Assembly: GCF_000716675.1 (NCBI RefSeq)
Contig: NZ_JNXT01000016.1
Span: forward strand, 62,001-126,000
Reading direction: 5' to 3'
Length of the DNA: 64,000 bases
Source of the DNA: Streptomyces alboflavus
GTDB taxonomy: Bacteria; Actinomycetota; Actinomycetes; Streptomycetales; Streptomycetaceae
Shown: positions 1 to 7,395 of the stretch, piece after piece
Layout of the letters: the number at the start of each line of letters is the position of its first letter
Position numbering within the stretch: the first letter of the stretch is position 1
The notes under the pieces: model-generated
Databases searched by the model: none
Told to the model about the DNA's origin: nothing
The model's input: the letters and a program-made list of their open reading frames with translations, nothing else
Made by a program: the position numbers and the translations under genes

Positions 1-162
1 CGCCGCAGCGCGAGACGACGGCATCTGCGGCGGACACCGCCGACGACGCCCATCTGTTCCCTGTGTACGGCCGCGGAGGTGTCGCCGTCACTGTCCCTCT
101 CCCGTGCTGTTCGCCCTGCCCGGTTCATTCTCCCACCGGTTAGGGACGAACACACGGGCCGG
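1..162. other. Window edge, no firm gene
   Basis: No convincing complete gene lies here. On the minus strand an ATG whose complement is at 51-53 opens a frame that runs out of the window (MGVVGGVRRRCRRLAL...). It could be the first codons of a gene continuing to the left, but only 17 codons are visible and the ribosome site is poor, so it is not called. Confidence 0.3.
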
Positions 163-1008
163 TCAGTTCGCGCTGCGCACTGTGACGTTGCCGTCGGCGC
201 TCCGCACGGACACGTGGTGGGGGCTGCGGTCGTCGCGGGGGACGGTGACGTCGGTGCCGCCGTCGACGGTCTCGGTGTCGACGCGGTACGAGGCGGCCCC
301 ACCTTCGCCACTCCCCTTGCTCCCCTTGCTCCCCGTCACCGGCAGCGCGATGTCCACGGACCCGTCCTGGCTGCGGGCCTGGAGCCGGTCGGGGGCGGCG
401 GCGAGGTCGAGCCGCACGGAGCCGTCCTTGGAGGTGGCGCTGACACGCTTCGACGTGACGCCGACGGCGCGCACGGACCCGTCGACGCTGCGCAGGTCGA
501 GCGGCCCGCTGACGTCGCGCAGCCGCACGGACCCGTCGGCCGTACGCACCTTCAGCGGCTCCCGGAACCCGGTGGCCGTCACCGACCCGTCCCTGTTCAC
601 GACATCCACGGCGGTGCCGCGCGGCACGACGACCCGATGCTTGGCCGAACAGTTGCTGATGACCCCGCTGCACTTCACGCGCAGGGTCAGCCGGTCCCCG
701 TCCATGTCCCACGTCACCTTGGGGCTCTTCCCGAGCACGGTCCGCCCGTCGAACCACCGCGTCACCCGCACGTCCCTGGCCCCCTTGTCGCCCGCGACCA
801 CCAACTCCACCGCCGAGTCGTCCGAGTCCACGGTGAGGGTCCGCCCCGACAGCGCGAACGACCGCCGCTCCGGATCGGAGTCGTCCGAGGCATCGGCCCC
901 GCACGCCGCGACGAGCCCGACGACGGCACTCGTCGTCCCCACGGCGACCAGCACCCGCATCCCACGCGGACTCCGCCCCTGCCCCGGACGACGACTGCGC
1001 ACGGCCAT
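163..1008 (-). CDS. DUF4097-type beta-repeat lipoprotein
   Basis: This encodes a predicted exported lipoprotein of 281 residues. After a basic N-terminus comes a hydrophobic stretch ending in a lipobox (VAAC, Cys36), so it is probably anchored on the outer face of the membrane. The mature part consists of short repeated beta strands built on the motif x-DG-[SN]-V, seen six times in the C-terminal half (RDGSV, ADGSV, VDGSV, KDGSV, QDGSV, ADGNV). This is the signature of the DUF4097/DUF4098 adhesin-like beta-helix family, whose function is not settled. The start at 1008 was chosen because AAGGGGAG stands six bases upstream; a longer reading frame to 1131 lacks such a site. The gene stands alone, oriented away from the tRNA. 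Confidence 0.85.
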   Translation of the reverse strand: MAVRSRRPGQGRSPRGMRVLVAVGTTSAVVGLVAACGADASDDSDPERRSFALSGRTLTVDSDDSAVELVVAGDKGARDVRVTRWFDGRTVLGKSPKVTWDMDGDRLTLRVKCSGVISNCSAKHRVVVPRGTAVDVVNRDGSVTATGFREPLKVRTADGSVRLRDVSGPLDLRSVDGSVRAVGVTSKRVSATSKDGSVRLDLAAAPDRLQARSQDGSVDIALPVTGSKGSKGSGEGGAASYRVDTETVDGGTDVTVPRDDRSPHHVSVRSADGNVTVRSAN

Positions 1009-1210
1009 GACACGCTCCCCTTGCTCACCTGCCCACAGCCCCTGCCGCAAGCACAGGACGACCGTACGAACCCGCGCCCACCAAGGGGATCCGGCTGCCC
1101 ACCGAATCCGAGGTGGGGCTGACCCCCGCACCCCCGGCGACCTCCGCCCCCACCCCCACCAGGGGTTTGCGGGGCCGCCCCACCGGCAGGGTAGGCTGTC
1201 GGAACATTCC

Positions 1211-1285
1211 GGGCGCGTAGCTCAGGGGTAGAGCGCTGCCCTTACAAGGCAGATGTCGGCGGTTCGAAACCGTCCGCGCCCACCA
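1211..1285 (+). tRNA. tRNA-Val (UAC)
   Basis: The cloverleaf can be folded by eye. The acceptor stem GGGCGCG (1211-1217) pairs with CGCGCCC (1275-1281), followed by discriminator A1282 and an encoded CCA (1283-1285). The anticodon stem CTGCC/GGCAG encloses the loop CTTACAA with anticodon TAC at 1243-1245, which reads GUA valine codons. The T loop GGTTCGAAACC is canonical. Confidence 0.95.
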
Positions 1286-1292
1286 GTGCGAA

Positions 1293-1320
1293 GACCTCCG
1301 GCCGATCCTGGCCGGGGGTC
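1293..1320 (+). terminator. Hairpin after tRNA-Val
   Basis: An 11-bp stem (1293-1303 with 1310-1320, one G-U pair) closes a six-base loop immediately after the tRNA. There is no T tract, as is usual for Streptomyces terminators. It is placed to end the tRNA transcript. Confidence 0.6.
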
Positions 1321-1343
1321 CTCGGCGTACGTGACACTCGCCC

Positions 1344-1511
1344 TCATCCCTGCGTCCTCACGTCGGCCGCGAGCCGCGCGGCGCGCACGGCCTGGCGCAG
1401 GCGGGTGCCCTCAGGGCACGCGTCGTCCCTGCCGCACGCCGGGCAGTCGCGCAGGTGGTGGAGGTGGGCGCGGTACAGCTGGTCCGCGTGCCAGGTGGCG
1501 CCCTCGGTCAC
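1344..1511 (-). CDS. 55-aa cysteine-knuckle small protein
   Basis: A small protein of 55 residues starting with GTG that overlaps the stop of the upstream gene as GTGA (1508-1511), which indicates translational coupling. The centre carries CPACGRDDAC, a Cys-x2-Cys plus a third Cys, suggesting a small zinc knuckle or redox site. An acidic/aromatic N-terminal half and Arg/Ala-rich C-terminal helix surround it. The family is not recognised. It is the last gene of the XRE-associated cluster running down from 3688, and its cysteine pattern and coupling make it more credible than a chance frame. Confidence 0.6.
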   Translation of the reverse strand: MTEGATWHADQLYRAHLHHLRDCPACGRDDACPEGTRLRQAVRAARLAADVRTQG

Positions 1512-1984
1512 GTCTCGGCCGCCGTCGGGCTGTCGGCCGTCGCGAGCAGAGTGCGCAGGCGCGCCGGGTCGCAGAGGTGGCCCGGGTGCCGGGGTGGGAC
1601 CACCCAGGCCGCGAGTGGCGTGACGCCGTCCGGGCGGGGGACGCCTAGGTAGGCGTCGGCGCCCAGGTGTTGCTCCGTGTCGGGCCATGGGGTGCCCGGG
1701 GGTACGAGTGCGTAGTACGGGGCTTCGCTGTAGCGGGTGTCGCGGAGGACCGGACCGTGCAGCCACTCCGCCAGGACCTTGGCCACGGTGTCCGGCTCGG
1801 CGCTGCCGACCACGCCGCGCATGCGCCCGGCCGGAATCCGGATCGCGTCGAAACGACGGCCGAGAGGGAGCAGGGCGAGGCCGTGATGGGCCCATTCGGC
1901 GTGGGCCTGTTCGGGCAACGGGTGGGTGCGGGCGAGCCAGTTGCAGACCGCCCTGCGGTGCGCGGAGCACGTCGATGAGTCCAT
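1508..1984 (-). CDS. Hypothetical protein, XRE-cluster associated
   Basis: A 158-residue soluble protein beginning MDSSTCSAHRRAVCNWLART. The sequence contains WAHHGLALLPLGRRFDAIRIP, followed by a passage ending in AYLGVPRPDG and AAWVVPP. This arrangement is familiar from actinobacterial proteins that sit beside Scr1-type XRE regulators, and parts recall the fold of bifunctional primase/polymerase-like hypothetical proteins. That resemblance is weak and no catalytic motif is claimed. The start at 1984 (ATG) was chosen because the sequence upstream of it has the composition of noncoding shadow. It lies 92 bp downstream of the XRE gene and is coupled to the 55-residue gene that follows. Confidence 0.65.
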   Translation of the reverse strand: MDSSTCSAHRRAVCNWLARTHPLPEQAHAEWAHHGLALLPLGRRFDAIRIPAGRMRGVVGSAEPDTVAKVLAEWLHGPVLRDTRYSEAPYYALVPPGTPWPDTEQHLGADAYLGVPRPDGVTPLAAWVVPPRHPGHLCDPARLRTLLATADSPTAAET

Positions 1985-2076
1985 GGTCAGGACCGTAGGG
2001 ACAGCTTTCGTGCGCCTGTGCGCTGATTGCGCGGGATTGCGTGGTCCGTTACGGACGGTGCGAGGAGGAGCACGGA

Positions 2077-2913
2077 TCAGCCGAGCGCAACGCGAGCGCG
2101 GCCCAGAAGACGCCGAGCAGCGGCGTCGTGCAACGCGGACTCGTTGAGCCGGTCCCACACGCGGCCGTACAAGGTGACGTCGTCGGCCGACTCCAAGTGC
2201 AGCTCCGTATTGATGGTCTCGACGACGACCCGCTCTTCGTCGAAGATCCAGAAGCCGTGCTTGGGCGTGATCCTGAGCGGCGCACCGAGCGGCACGATGC
2301 CGAAGGACACCGACGTCATCCCCATCAGGCCCATCAGCCGGTCGAGTTGACCGGCCATGACCTCGGGCGGGCACACGAGAGCGTGCAGCGCCCCCTCCCA
2401 CAGGAGGATGCGGAAGGTCTTGTCCATCTCGTACAGGACTTCCTGCCGCTTCATGCGAGCTCGCACCGCGGCCTCGGTGTCGCGCGGCGTGCCCATGAGA
2501 TCGGCGTTTGCGATCAGCAGATGGCGCGCATACTCCGGAGTCTGGAAGAGACCCGGCACAACGGTGGCTTCATAGCCGCGTAGCGCCGAAGTGCGCCGAT
2601 ACTCCGCGACGTACTTCTCCTGTACGCCGCGATGGCCGGAGGCGAGTTGCCGACGCCAAGCACGCTGCTGCGACCGTACGCCACGCAGTCGGCTCTTCAG
2701 GTCGGCCGCGGTTTCGGGCGCGCCCACAGCAGCGGCCCACTGATCAAGGTCACTGGGTGTCGGCGTCTGTTTTCCCGTCTCCAGCCTGCTGACCCGTGAC
2801 CGCTGCCACCGCAACCGAGCAGCCACGTCCTTCCCGGTGAGACCCGCGTCGGTGCGCAGTTCACGAAGCCGCGCACCGAGGGCTACCCGGTCGGCGTCGG
2901 GGTGGGTGGTCAC
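2077..2913 (-). CDS. XRE-family regulator with DUF5753 (Scr1 type)
   Basis: A 278-residue DNA-binding protein. Residues 10-65 form a Cro/C1-type helix-turn-helix (LRELRTDAGLTGKDVAARL...VSRLETGK). The remainder is a DUF5753 domain, seen in YRRTSALRGYEATVVPGLFQ-type sequence and the LEGALHALV-like core. NCBI names such proteins Scr1-family TA-system antitoxin-like regulators; whether they act as antitoxins is not established. The GTG start overlaps the upstream DUF6879 stop as GTGA (2910-2913), so the two are probably made together. The usual DUF397 partner is not seen downstream; two other small genes follow instead. Confidence 0.93.
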   Translation of the reverse strand: MTTHPDADRVALGARLRELRTDAGLTGKDVAARLRWQRSRVSRLETGKQTPTPSDLDQWAAAVGAPETAADLKSRLRGVRSQQRAWRRQLASGHRGVQEKYVAEYRRTSALRGYEATVVPGLFQTPEYARHLLIANADLMGTPRDTEAAVRARMKRQEVLYEMDKTFRILLWEGALHALVCPPEVMAGQLDRLMGLMGMTSVSFGIVPLGAPLRITPKHGFWIFDEERVVVETINTELHLESADDVTLYGRVWDRLNESALHDAAARRLLGRARVALG

Positions 2914-3446
2914 AGCTCAGACGGTACCTGCGCCTGGAACTCCCTGGTAGGCACCGCATGATGCCAAGCCAGATCTCGGACCTGGCACGCGTGAACGACG
3001 CTCGGGGGGTCCTCCAGGACGTGCACCCCGAGTGTCACGTTGTCGGCGTCGATGACGAACCTCACGACTGTGCGGGAGTCGAACAGCCAGAAGTCGTGGT
3101 CCGGCAGGCCAAGCCGAACGGCGTCCGCGCGCCACATGTTGCGGATGTCCTCGCCCGCGGCGACGTTTCCCAGGCCGGAGGCGAGAAGGAACCGCTGCCC
3201 CTCGGTAGGAGGGTTGTCGACCAGGCGGACGCGCTCATACCGCTTGCCTTGCGCCACCTGCTTGCTGACGCCGATTCGCCAGGAGTCGGATGGCTCGCAG
3301 GCGATGTCCTCCCCGTTCTTCCACCGTCCCCACTTGGGGCTCTGACGGTCCGAGGCGTACCCGCGCCGGGTCTCCAGGCGCCATGCGGTGTGCTCGAAGT
3401 CGGTGAAGAGATGGGTGATCTCGTCGAAGGGGATCAGGTCCGGCAC
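2910..3446 (-). CDS. DUF6879 family protein
   Basis: A 178-residue soluble protein of the DUF6879 family, recognised from the N-terminal F-x-H-TAWRLETRRGY segment, the central R-x-RLVDNPPTEGQRFLL and the FDSRTVV...FVIDADN segment near the C-terminus. Function is unknown. The family occurs in Streptomyces beside DUF5753 XRE regulators. It starts five bases after the small gene upstream and overlaps the regulator by 4 bp, so it is the middle of an operon. Confidence 0.88.
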   Translation of the reverse strand: MPDLIPFDEITHLFTDFEHTAWRLETRRGYASDRQSPKWGRWKNGEDIACEPSDSWRIGVSKQVAQGKRYERVRLVDNPPTEGQRFLLASGLGNVAAGEDIRNMWRADAVRLGLPDHDFWLFDSRTVVRFVIDADNVTLGVHVLEDPPSVVHACQVRDLAWHHAVPTREFQAQVPSEL

Positions 3447-3451
3447 TTCGA

Positions 3452-3688
3452 CTACTCCTTGTCCTGCGGTTCGTCGGACGCTTCGGCGTCGCGCGGAGCG
3501 AAGCGGGTGAGCAGCTCGCGCGGGATGCGCACGAAAGTCTCCGACGGTTTCACGTCCCGCAGGTGGGCGAGGTGTTCGGGGTCCGTCTCCCGCTCGCCCT
3601 GCACCAGGATTTCGCCCGTCTCGACGACCTCGTACAAGGTCGGACAGTTCCCGTGATCGGAGGTCGTGCCGATGAACCGGAGCGTCAT
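3452..3688 (-). CDS. Small hypothetical protein, first gene of XRE operon
   Basis: A 78-residue protein beginning MTLRFIGTTSDHGNCPTLYE. GGAGA lies five to six bases before the ATG at 3688, which is preferred to an ATG four codons upstream. The middle reads ILVQGERETDPEHLAHLRDV and the C-terminus is acidic. It is compact, cytosolic by appearance and has no recognised domain. It leads the operon with DUF6879 and the XRE regulator, and similar short proteins are common at this position in Streptomyces. Confidence 0.8.
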   Translation of the reverse strand: MTLRFIGTTSDHGNCPTLYEVVETGEILVQGERETDPEHLAHLRDVKPSETFVRIPRELLTRFAPRDAEASDEPQDKE

Positions 3689-3825
3689 GTCGCTCTCCAT
3701 TCAGGCTGGTTGGGTTACAGGATGCGGCGTGCCGGAGCAGTGGCGCTGGCGGATTGCGGGCGATTGCTCGAAATCGATCGGAAGATCTTCCGTACGGGCA
3801 ACCAGCGGGCTGGACGGCCTTGCTG

Positions 3826-4062
3826 CTACGGGCCGGCGGCCGTCTCGGCGTCCGCGACGAGCGCCGCGTAGTCGCCCTTCCTGACCCCGTCGCACGTCTC
3901 CGGTCGGCCCTTGCCGCCCTCCGCGTACTGCTGCTCCAGTGCCTGGGCGCAGTCCTCGACGCGGTCCTCGTACGAGGAGTGGTTCAGCCAGAGGACGAGG
4001 CCGGTGATGCCGGCGGCGATGGTGAGGGTGGAGGTGGGGATGAAGATGGTCGAGCGGCGCAT
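3826..4062 (-). CDS. Small single-pass membrane protein
   Basis: A 78-residue protein with an N-terminal transmembrane segment (about residues 6-27, STLTIAAGITGLVLWL) followed by an extracytoplasmic acidic region. The latter contains two cysteines (EDCAQALEQQY and ETCDGV), which could form a disulfide. The family is not recognised. It stands alone between the XRE cluster and the first GlxA regulator. Confidence 0.7.
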   Translation of the reverse strand: MRRSTIFIPTSTLTIAAGITGLVLWLNHSSYEDRVEDCAQALEQQYAEGGKGRPETCDGVRKGDYAALVADAETAAGP

Positions 4063-4197
4063 GGGTCCCCCCCGGGGGCGGGTGTTGAGGGCCCGGAGCG
4101 TAGCGGCGCGGTCGGTGTGATCGGGTGGGAACCGAGGGGGAACCCATCGAAGTGGGTGTCGGGGTGCCGTCGTCGGTGAACTCGGGTGCGGGGGCTG

Positions 4198-5259
4198 CTA
4201 CTTCGGCTCGTCCGGCGGGGCGAACAGGGACACCAGTGTGCGGAACGCCGTGCGGTACGCCGTGGGGGTGGTGCCGTTGAGGCGCTGGAAGTGGTGGCGG
4301 AGGTTCGCGGGGGTGCCGAGGCCCGTGCGGGCCGGGATGTTCTCCACGGGAGTGTCCGTGTGTTCCAGGAGCCACTGGGCATGGCGTACGCGGGCGCGCA
4401 GGAGGTACTGGAGCGGGGTGAGGCCCGTGTGGACGCGGAAGCTTCGGTTCAGGCTGCGGACGCTGGTTCGGGCGTGGGCCGCGATGTCCGTGAGCGTCAG
4501 GGGGCGGTGGAGGTTCGACTCCAGCCAGGTGGTGGTGGGGGTGAGGGGAGTGGGTTCGGAGGGTGGTGGTGAGTTGGGCGGGGGTGGTGGGTTCTTCGTT
4601 GGTGGTTCGGTGGTGGGTTCGTGGGGGCTGTGGGGGCCGTGGGGTGTGCGTGGTGCCGCCCGCAGCGCGTCCGACGGGTTCGGGAGCATCAGGAAGAGTT
4701 GGCGGTCCGCCTCCAGGGCGGCCTCCTTGCCGTGGTCCTCCTCGATCATCCGTACGCAGACGTCCTTGCCGCCGAGCACGCCCGCCGACGTGAGGAACGG
4801 GCCGTCGGCGACCGGCCAGTCGGTGAGTTCCACCTCGATGCGGGGGTGACGGCGGGCCAGTTCGGGCGCGTGCGACCAGGCCGTCGTGGCGCGGCGGCCG
4901 TCCAGGAGGCCCGTCGCCGCGAGGGCGAAGGTGCCGGTGCCGATCGACGCGATGCGGGCGCCCCGGTCGGCGGCCGCCCGCAGTGCGGCGAGTACGTCGG
5001 CGGGAGGCGGGTCGGGGCACGCGCCGTACCCCGTCACCAGGACCGTCCCCGCGTCCGCCAAGCCGTCCGGGCCCCGCTCCGGCGTGACCTGGAGCGGGCA
5101 GGGCGGGGCCGTCGTGATCGTCTCCCGCGCGGCGCACACCCGCAGCTCGTACGGCGGGCGGCGGTAGAACGTCCGCGAAGCCGCGCCGAACAACAGCGCC
5201 GGAGTGCTGAGCTGGGGCGCGGGCACCCCGTCGAGCGCGAGCAGCGCGATCACGGGCAT
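4198..5259 (-). CDS. GlxA-family transcriptional regulator (first of two)
   Basis: A 353-residue regulator with an N-terminal DJ-1/PfpI-like amidotransferase-fold domain (about 2-175: PVIALLALDGVPAPQLSTP...) and a C-terminal AraC/XylS double helix-turn-helix (about 245-345, ending in HHFQRLNGTTPTAYR). The DJ-1 part of such proteins usually lacks activity and may sense a ligand. Unusually, the linker (about 195-240) is strongly Pro/Thr/Glu-rich with runs of prolines, and the second HTH reads ARTGLGTPANLRHHF, less standard than in its paralogue at 6433. It is transcribed divergently from the S1 protease, so it is a candidate regulator of that gene. Confidence 0.9.
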   Translation of the reverse strand: MPVIALLALDGVPAPQLSTPALLFGAASRTFYRRPPYELRVCAARETITTAPPCPLQVTPERGPDGLADAGTVLVTGYGACPDPPPADVLAALRAAADRGARIASIGTGTFALAATGLLDGRRATTAWSHAPELARRHPRIEVELTDWPVADGPFLTSAGVLGGKDVCVRMIEEDHGKEAALEADRQLFLMLPNPSDALRAAPRTPHGPHSPHEPTTEPPTKNPPPPPNSPPPSEPTPLTPTTTWLESNLHRPLTLTDIAAHARTSVRSLNRSFRVHTGLTPLQYLLRARVRHAQWLLEHTDTPVENIPARTGLGTPANLRHHFQRLNGTTPTAYRTAFRTLVSLFAPPDEPK

Positions 5260-5410
5260 GGCCAGAATTTAGCCCACGGTGGCAGCGGGACGCTTTTTCC
5301 TGGCCCCTGGGCCCACGGAACATGGAGGAACACGAGGCGGGGCCGGGTGGTGTGCATGCCACCGCCGTCCGCCCGTTCACCTCAGCTGTTCACCCATTTC
5401 ATTCAGCCGC

Positions 5411-5443
5411 GTTCAGCACACGCAGCTGCGTTCAGCACACGCA
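5411..5443 (+). repeat. 14-bp direct repeat upstream of protease
   Basis: GTTCAGCACACGCA occurs at 5411-5424 and again at 5430-5443, a 19-bp period. A degenerate third piece (ATTCAGCCGC) lies just before it. The repeat sits 20-50 bp before the protease start in the region shared with the divergent regulator, where an operator would be expected. Confidence 0.6.
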
Positions 5444-5462
5444 TCAGGCGAAGGGCACCTCC

Positions 5463-6344
5463 ATGTCTGCTCCGGTCACTTCAGCCACTCCCGCACAGTC
5501 GGCTCCCGCCTCCCGCCCGTCCCGTACCGCCCGGCGCGTCCTCGGTGGTCTCGGCGCGCTCGGCGCCGCCACCGCCCTGTGCGCCACCGGCCTCACCGGC
5601 AGCGCCCAGGCCGTCGTCGGCGGCAAGGACGCCACCAAGGCGTACCCGTTCATGGTGTCCGTCCCGATGACCGTGGAGCAGGAGGACGGCAGCAAGCTGA
5701 AGGGCGTGTGCGGCGGGACCCTGATCGACCCCGAGTGGGTCGTCACCGCCGCCCACTGCGCCCAGGACGACTTCGTGGCCCGTCCGACCGGGAAGGTCCG
5801 CGTCGGCAGCGACCGGCTGAGCTCCGGCGGCACGGTGCGCACCATCGTCGAGAAGGTCGTCCACCCCGACTACGACGTCAGCGGCGGCGAGCGCTCCCAC
5901 GACGACATCGCCCTGCTCCGCCTCGACCGGCCCGTCACCCGGTACGCCCCGATCCCCGTCGCCGACCGCGCCCCGAAGGTCGGCGCGCACACCCGGATCC
6001 TCGGCTTCGGCACGACCGTCGACAGCACCGACCTGGAGGAGTGGAAGTTCTCCGAGCGCCTCCAGGAGCTCGACACCCGTCGGGCCGCGGCCGGCAAGTG
6101 CCTGGACATCAAGGGCAAGACCGAGCTGTGCACGCAGAGCCTGGTCCGCGACGCCATGGCCTGCAACGGCGACTCCGGCGGGCCGCAGGTCCAGCGGGTC
6201 GGCGGGCGCTGGCAGCTCGTCGGCGCGACCTCCGGCGACGGTGACGCGGCCGTCGACCGGCGCTGCGCGGGCGGCCCGGGGATCTACACCTCCGTACCCG
6301 CGTACAAGAAGTGGATCGACAAGACGATCGCCTCGCGGCGCTGA
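5463..6344 (+). CDS. Secreted S1-family serine protease
   Basis: A 293-residue chymotrypsin-fold protease. The signal peptide has a basic n-region (RTARR), a long hydrophobic core and a cleavage site after SAQA50, giving a mature N-terminus VVGG typical of an activated S1 enzyme. The catalytic triad is His98 (TAAHC), Asp148 (DDIAL) and Ser238 (GDSGG). Counting back from Ser238, the residue equivalent to Asp189 of trypsin is Met232, so trypsin-like cleavage after Lys/Arg is not assured. AAGGG seven bases upstream fixes the start at 5463. The gene lies between two GlxA-type regulators. Confidence 0.92.
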   Translation: MSAPVTSATPAQSAPASRPSRTARRVLGGLGALGAATALCATGLTGSAQAVVGGKDATKAYPFMVSVPMTVEQEDGSKLKGVCGGTLIDPEWVVTAAHCAQDDFVARPTGKVRVGSDRLSSGGTVRTIVEKVVHPDYDVSGGERSHDDIALLRLDRPVTRYAPIPVADRAPKVGAHTRILGFGTTVDSTDLEEWKFSERLQELDTRRAAAGKCLDIKGKTELCTQSLVRDAMACNGDSGGPQVQRVGGRWQLVGATSGDGDAAVDRRCAGGPGIYTSVPAYKKWIDKTIASRR

Positions 6345-6360
6345 GCGGCCGGAGCAAGAG

Positions 6361-6420
6361 GTGACTCCCGGCGGATGCAGGTGACTCCCGGCGGATGCAG
6401 ATGACTTCCGGCGGATGCGG
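6361..6420 (+). repeat. Three 20-bp tandem repeats before second GlxA gene
   Basis: Three adjacent 20-bp units: 6361-6380 and 6381-6400 are identical (GTGACTCCCGGCGGATGCAG) and 6401-6420 differs at three positions. They fill the space between the protease stop and the GlxA start and could be regulator half-sites spaced about two helical turns apart. Confidence 0.85.
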
Positions 6421-6432
6421 ATAATGCCGGGT

Positions 6433-7395
6433 ATGTCAGCTGTACCGGTCATCGCGCTGCTCGTCCTCGACGGCGTCCCCGCCCACCAGCTCACCACCCC
6501 CGGCCTGGTCCTGGACGCCGTCGCCCGCAGCGCCCCCGGGGCCGCGTACGAGCTGCGGGTCTGCGCGGTCCCGCGCACCGTCACCACCGCACGTCCCGCC
6601 CCGCTGACCGTCACCGCGGACCGGGGGCTCGACGGGTTGGCCGGGGCCGGGGCCGTGCTGGTGGCCGGGCACGACGGGTTCCGGGCGGAGCCGCCGCCGG
6701 GGGTGGCCGATGCCCTGCGCGCGGCGGTCGGCCGGGGGAGCCGGGTGCTCGCCGTGGGCACGGGCGCGTTCACACTCGCCGCCGCCGGGGTGCTCGACGG
6801 CCGCCGGGCCACGACCGAGTGGAGCCACGTCCCCGAACTGGCCGCGCGCCACCCGCGGGTGGCCGTCGACCCGGCGGGGACCCTCGTCGTGGACGGGCCG
6901 TTCCGCACGTCGGCCGGGTTCCTCGGCGGGCTCGACCTGTGGCTGCGGCTCGTCGCGGAGGACCACGGCGACGAGGTGGCCGCCGCGACCGCCCGGCAGC
7001 TCGTCCTGCCCGTGTACGACGACGCCGGGGCCGCGCGCGCCGAACTGGCCCGCGCCCTCGCCGAGTCCGGCGGTCTGGAGCCGACCGTCCGGTGGCTGGA
7101 GGCGTCCGCGGACCGGCCCCTCACCCTCGCCGACATCGCCGCGCACGCCCGCCTCAGCCCCCGCACGCTCGACCGCAGGTTCCGCGCGCACACCGGGCTC
7201 AGCCCGCTCAAGTACCTGCTGCGCGTGCGCCTCGACCGGGCCCGGCACCTCCTGGAGCACGACGACGCGACGATCGAACAGATCGCCGCGCGCGTCGGGT
7301 TCGGCTCGTCGGCGGGCTTCCGCAGGCACTTCCGCGACGCGACCGGCCGCACACCCCGGGACTACCGGGCGGCGGCCCGGCGCGACTCCGACTGA
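6433..7395 (+). CDS. GlxA-family transcriptional regulator (second of two)
   Basis: A 320-residue paralogue of the regulator at 4198-5259. It shares the N-terminal VIALLVLDGVPAHQL-type DJ-1/PfpI domain (about 2-175) and a C-terminal AraC double HTH (about 225-315, RLSPRTLDRRFRAHTGLSPL ... RRHFRDATGRTP). It lacks the proline-rich linker of its paralogue. Three in-frame ATGs lie at 6415, 6424 and 6433; the last gives the same N-terminus as the paralogue. It runs in the same direction as the protease and starts right after a 3 x 20-bp tandem repeat. Its 3' end overlaps the convergent lipoprotein gene by 34 bp. Confidence 0.9.
   Translation: MSAVPVIALLVLDGVPAHQLTTPGLVLDAVARSAPGAAYELRVCAVPRTVTTARPAPLTVTADRGLDGLAGAGAVLVAGHDGFRAEPPPGVADALRAAVGRGSRVLAVGTGAFTLAAAGVLDGRRATTEWSHVPELAARHPRVAVDPAGTLVVDGPFRTSAGFLGGLDLWLRLVAEDHGDEVAAATARQLVLPVYDDAGAARAELARALAESGGLEPTVRWLEASADRPLTLADIAAHARLSPRTLDRRFRAHTGLSPLKYLLRVRLDRARHLLEHDDATIEQIAARVGFGSSAGFRRHFRDATGRTPRDYRAAARRDSD

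Noticed and set aside
79..1231. Two plus-strand frames opposite the DUF4097 gene
   Set aside because: They are antisense to a gene with a clear lipobox and beta repeats, and have no recognisable domain.
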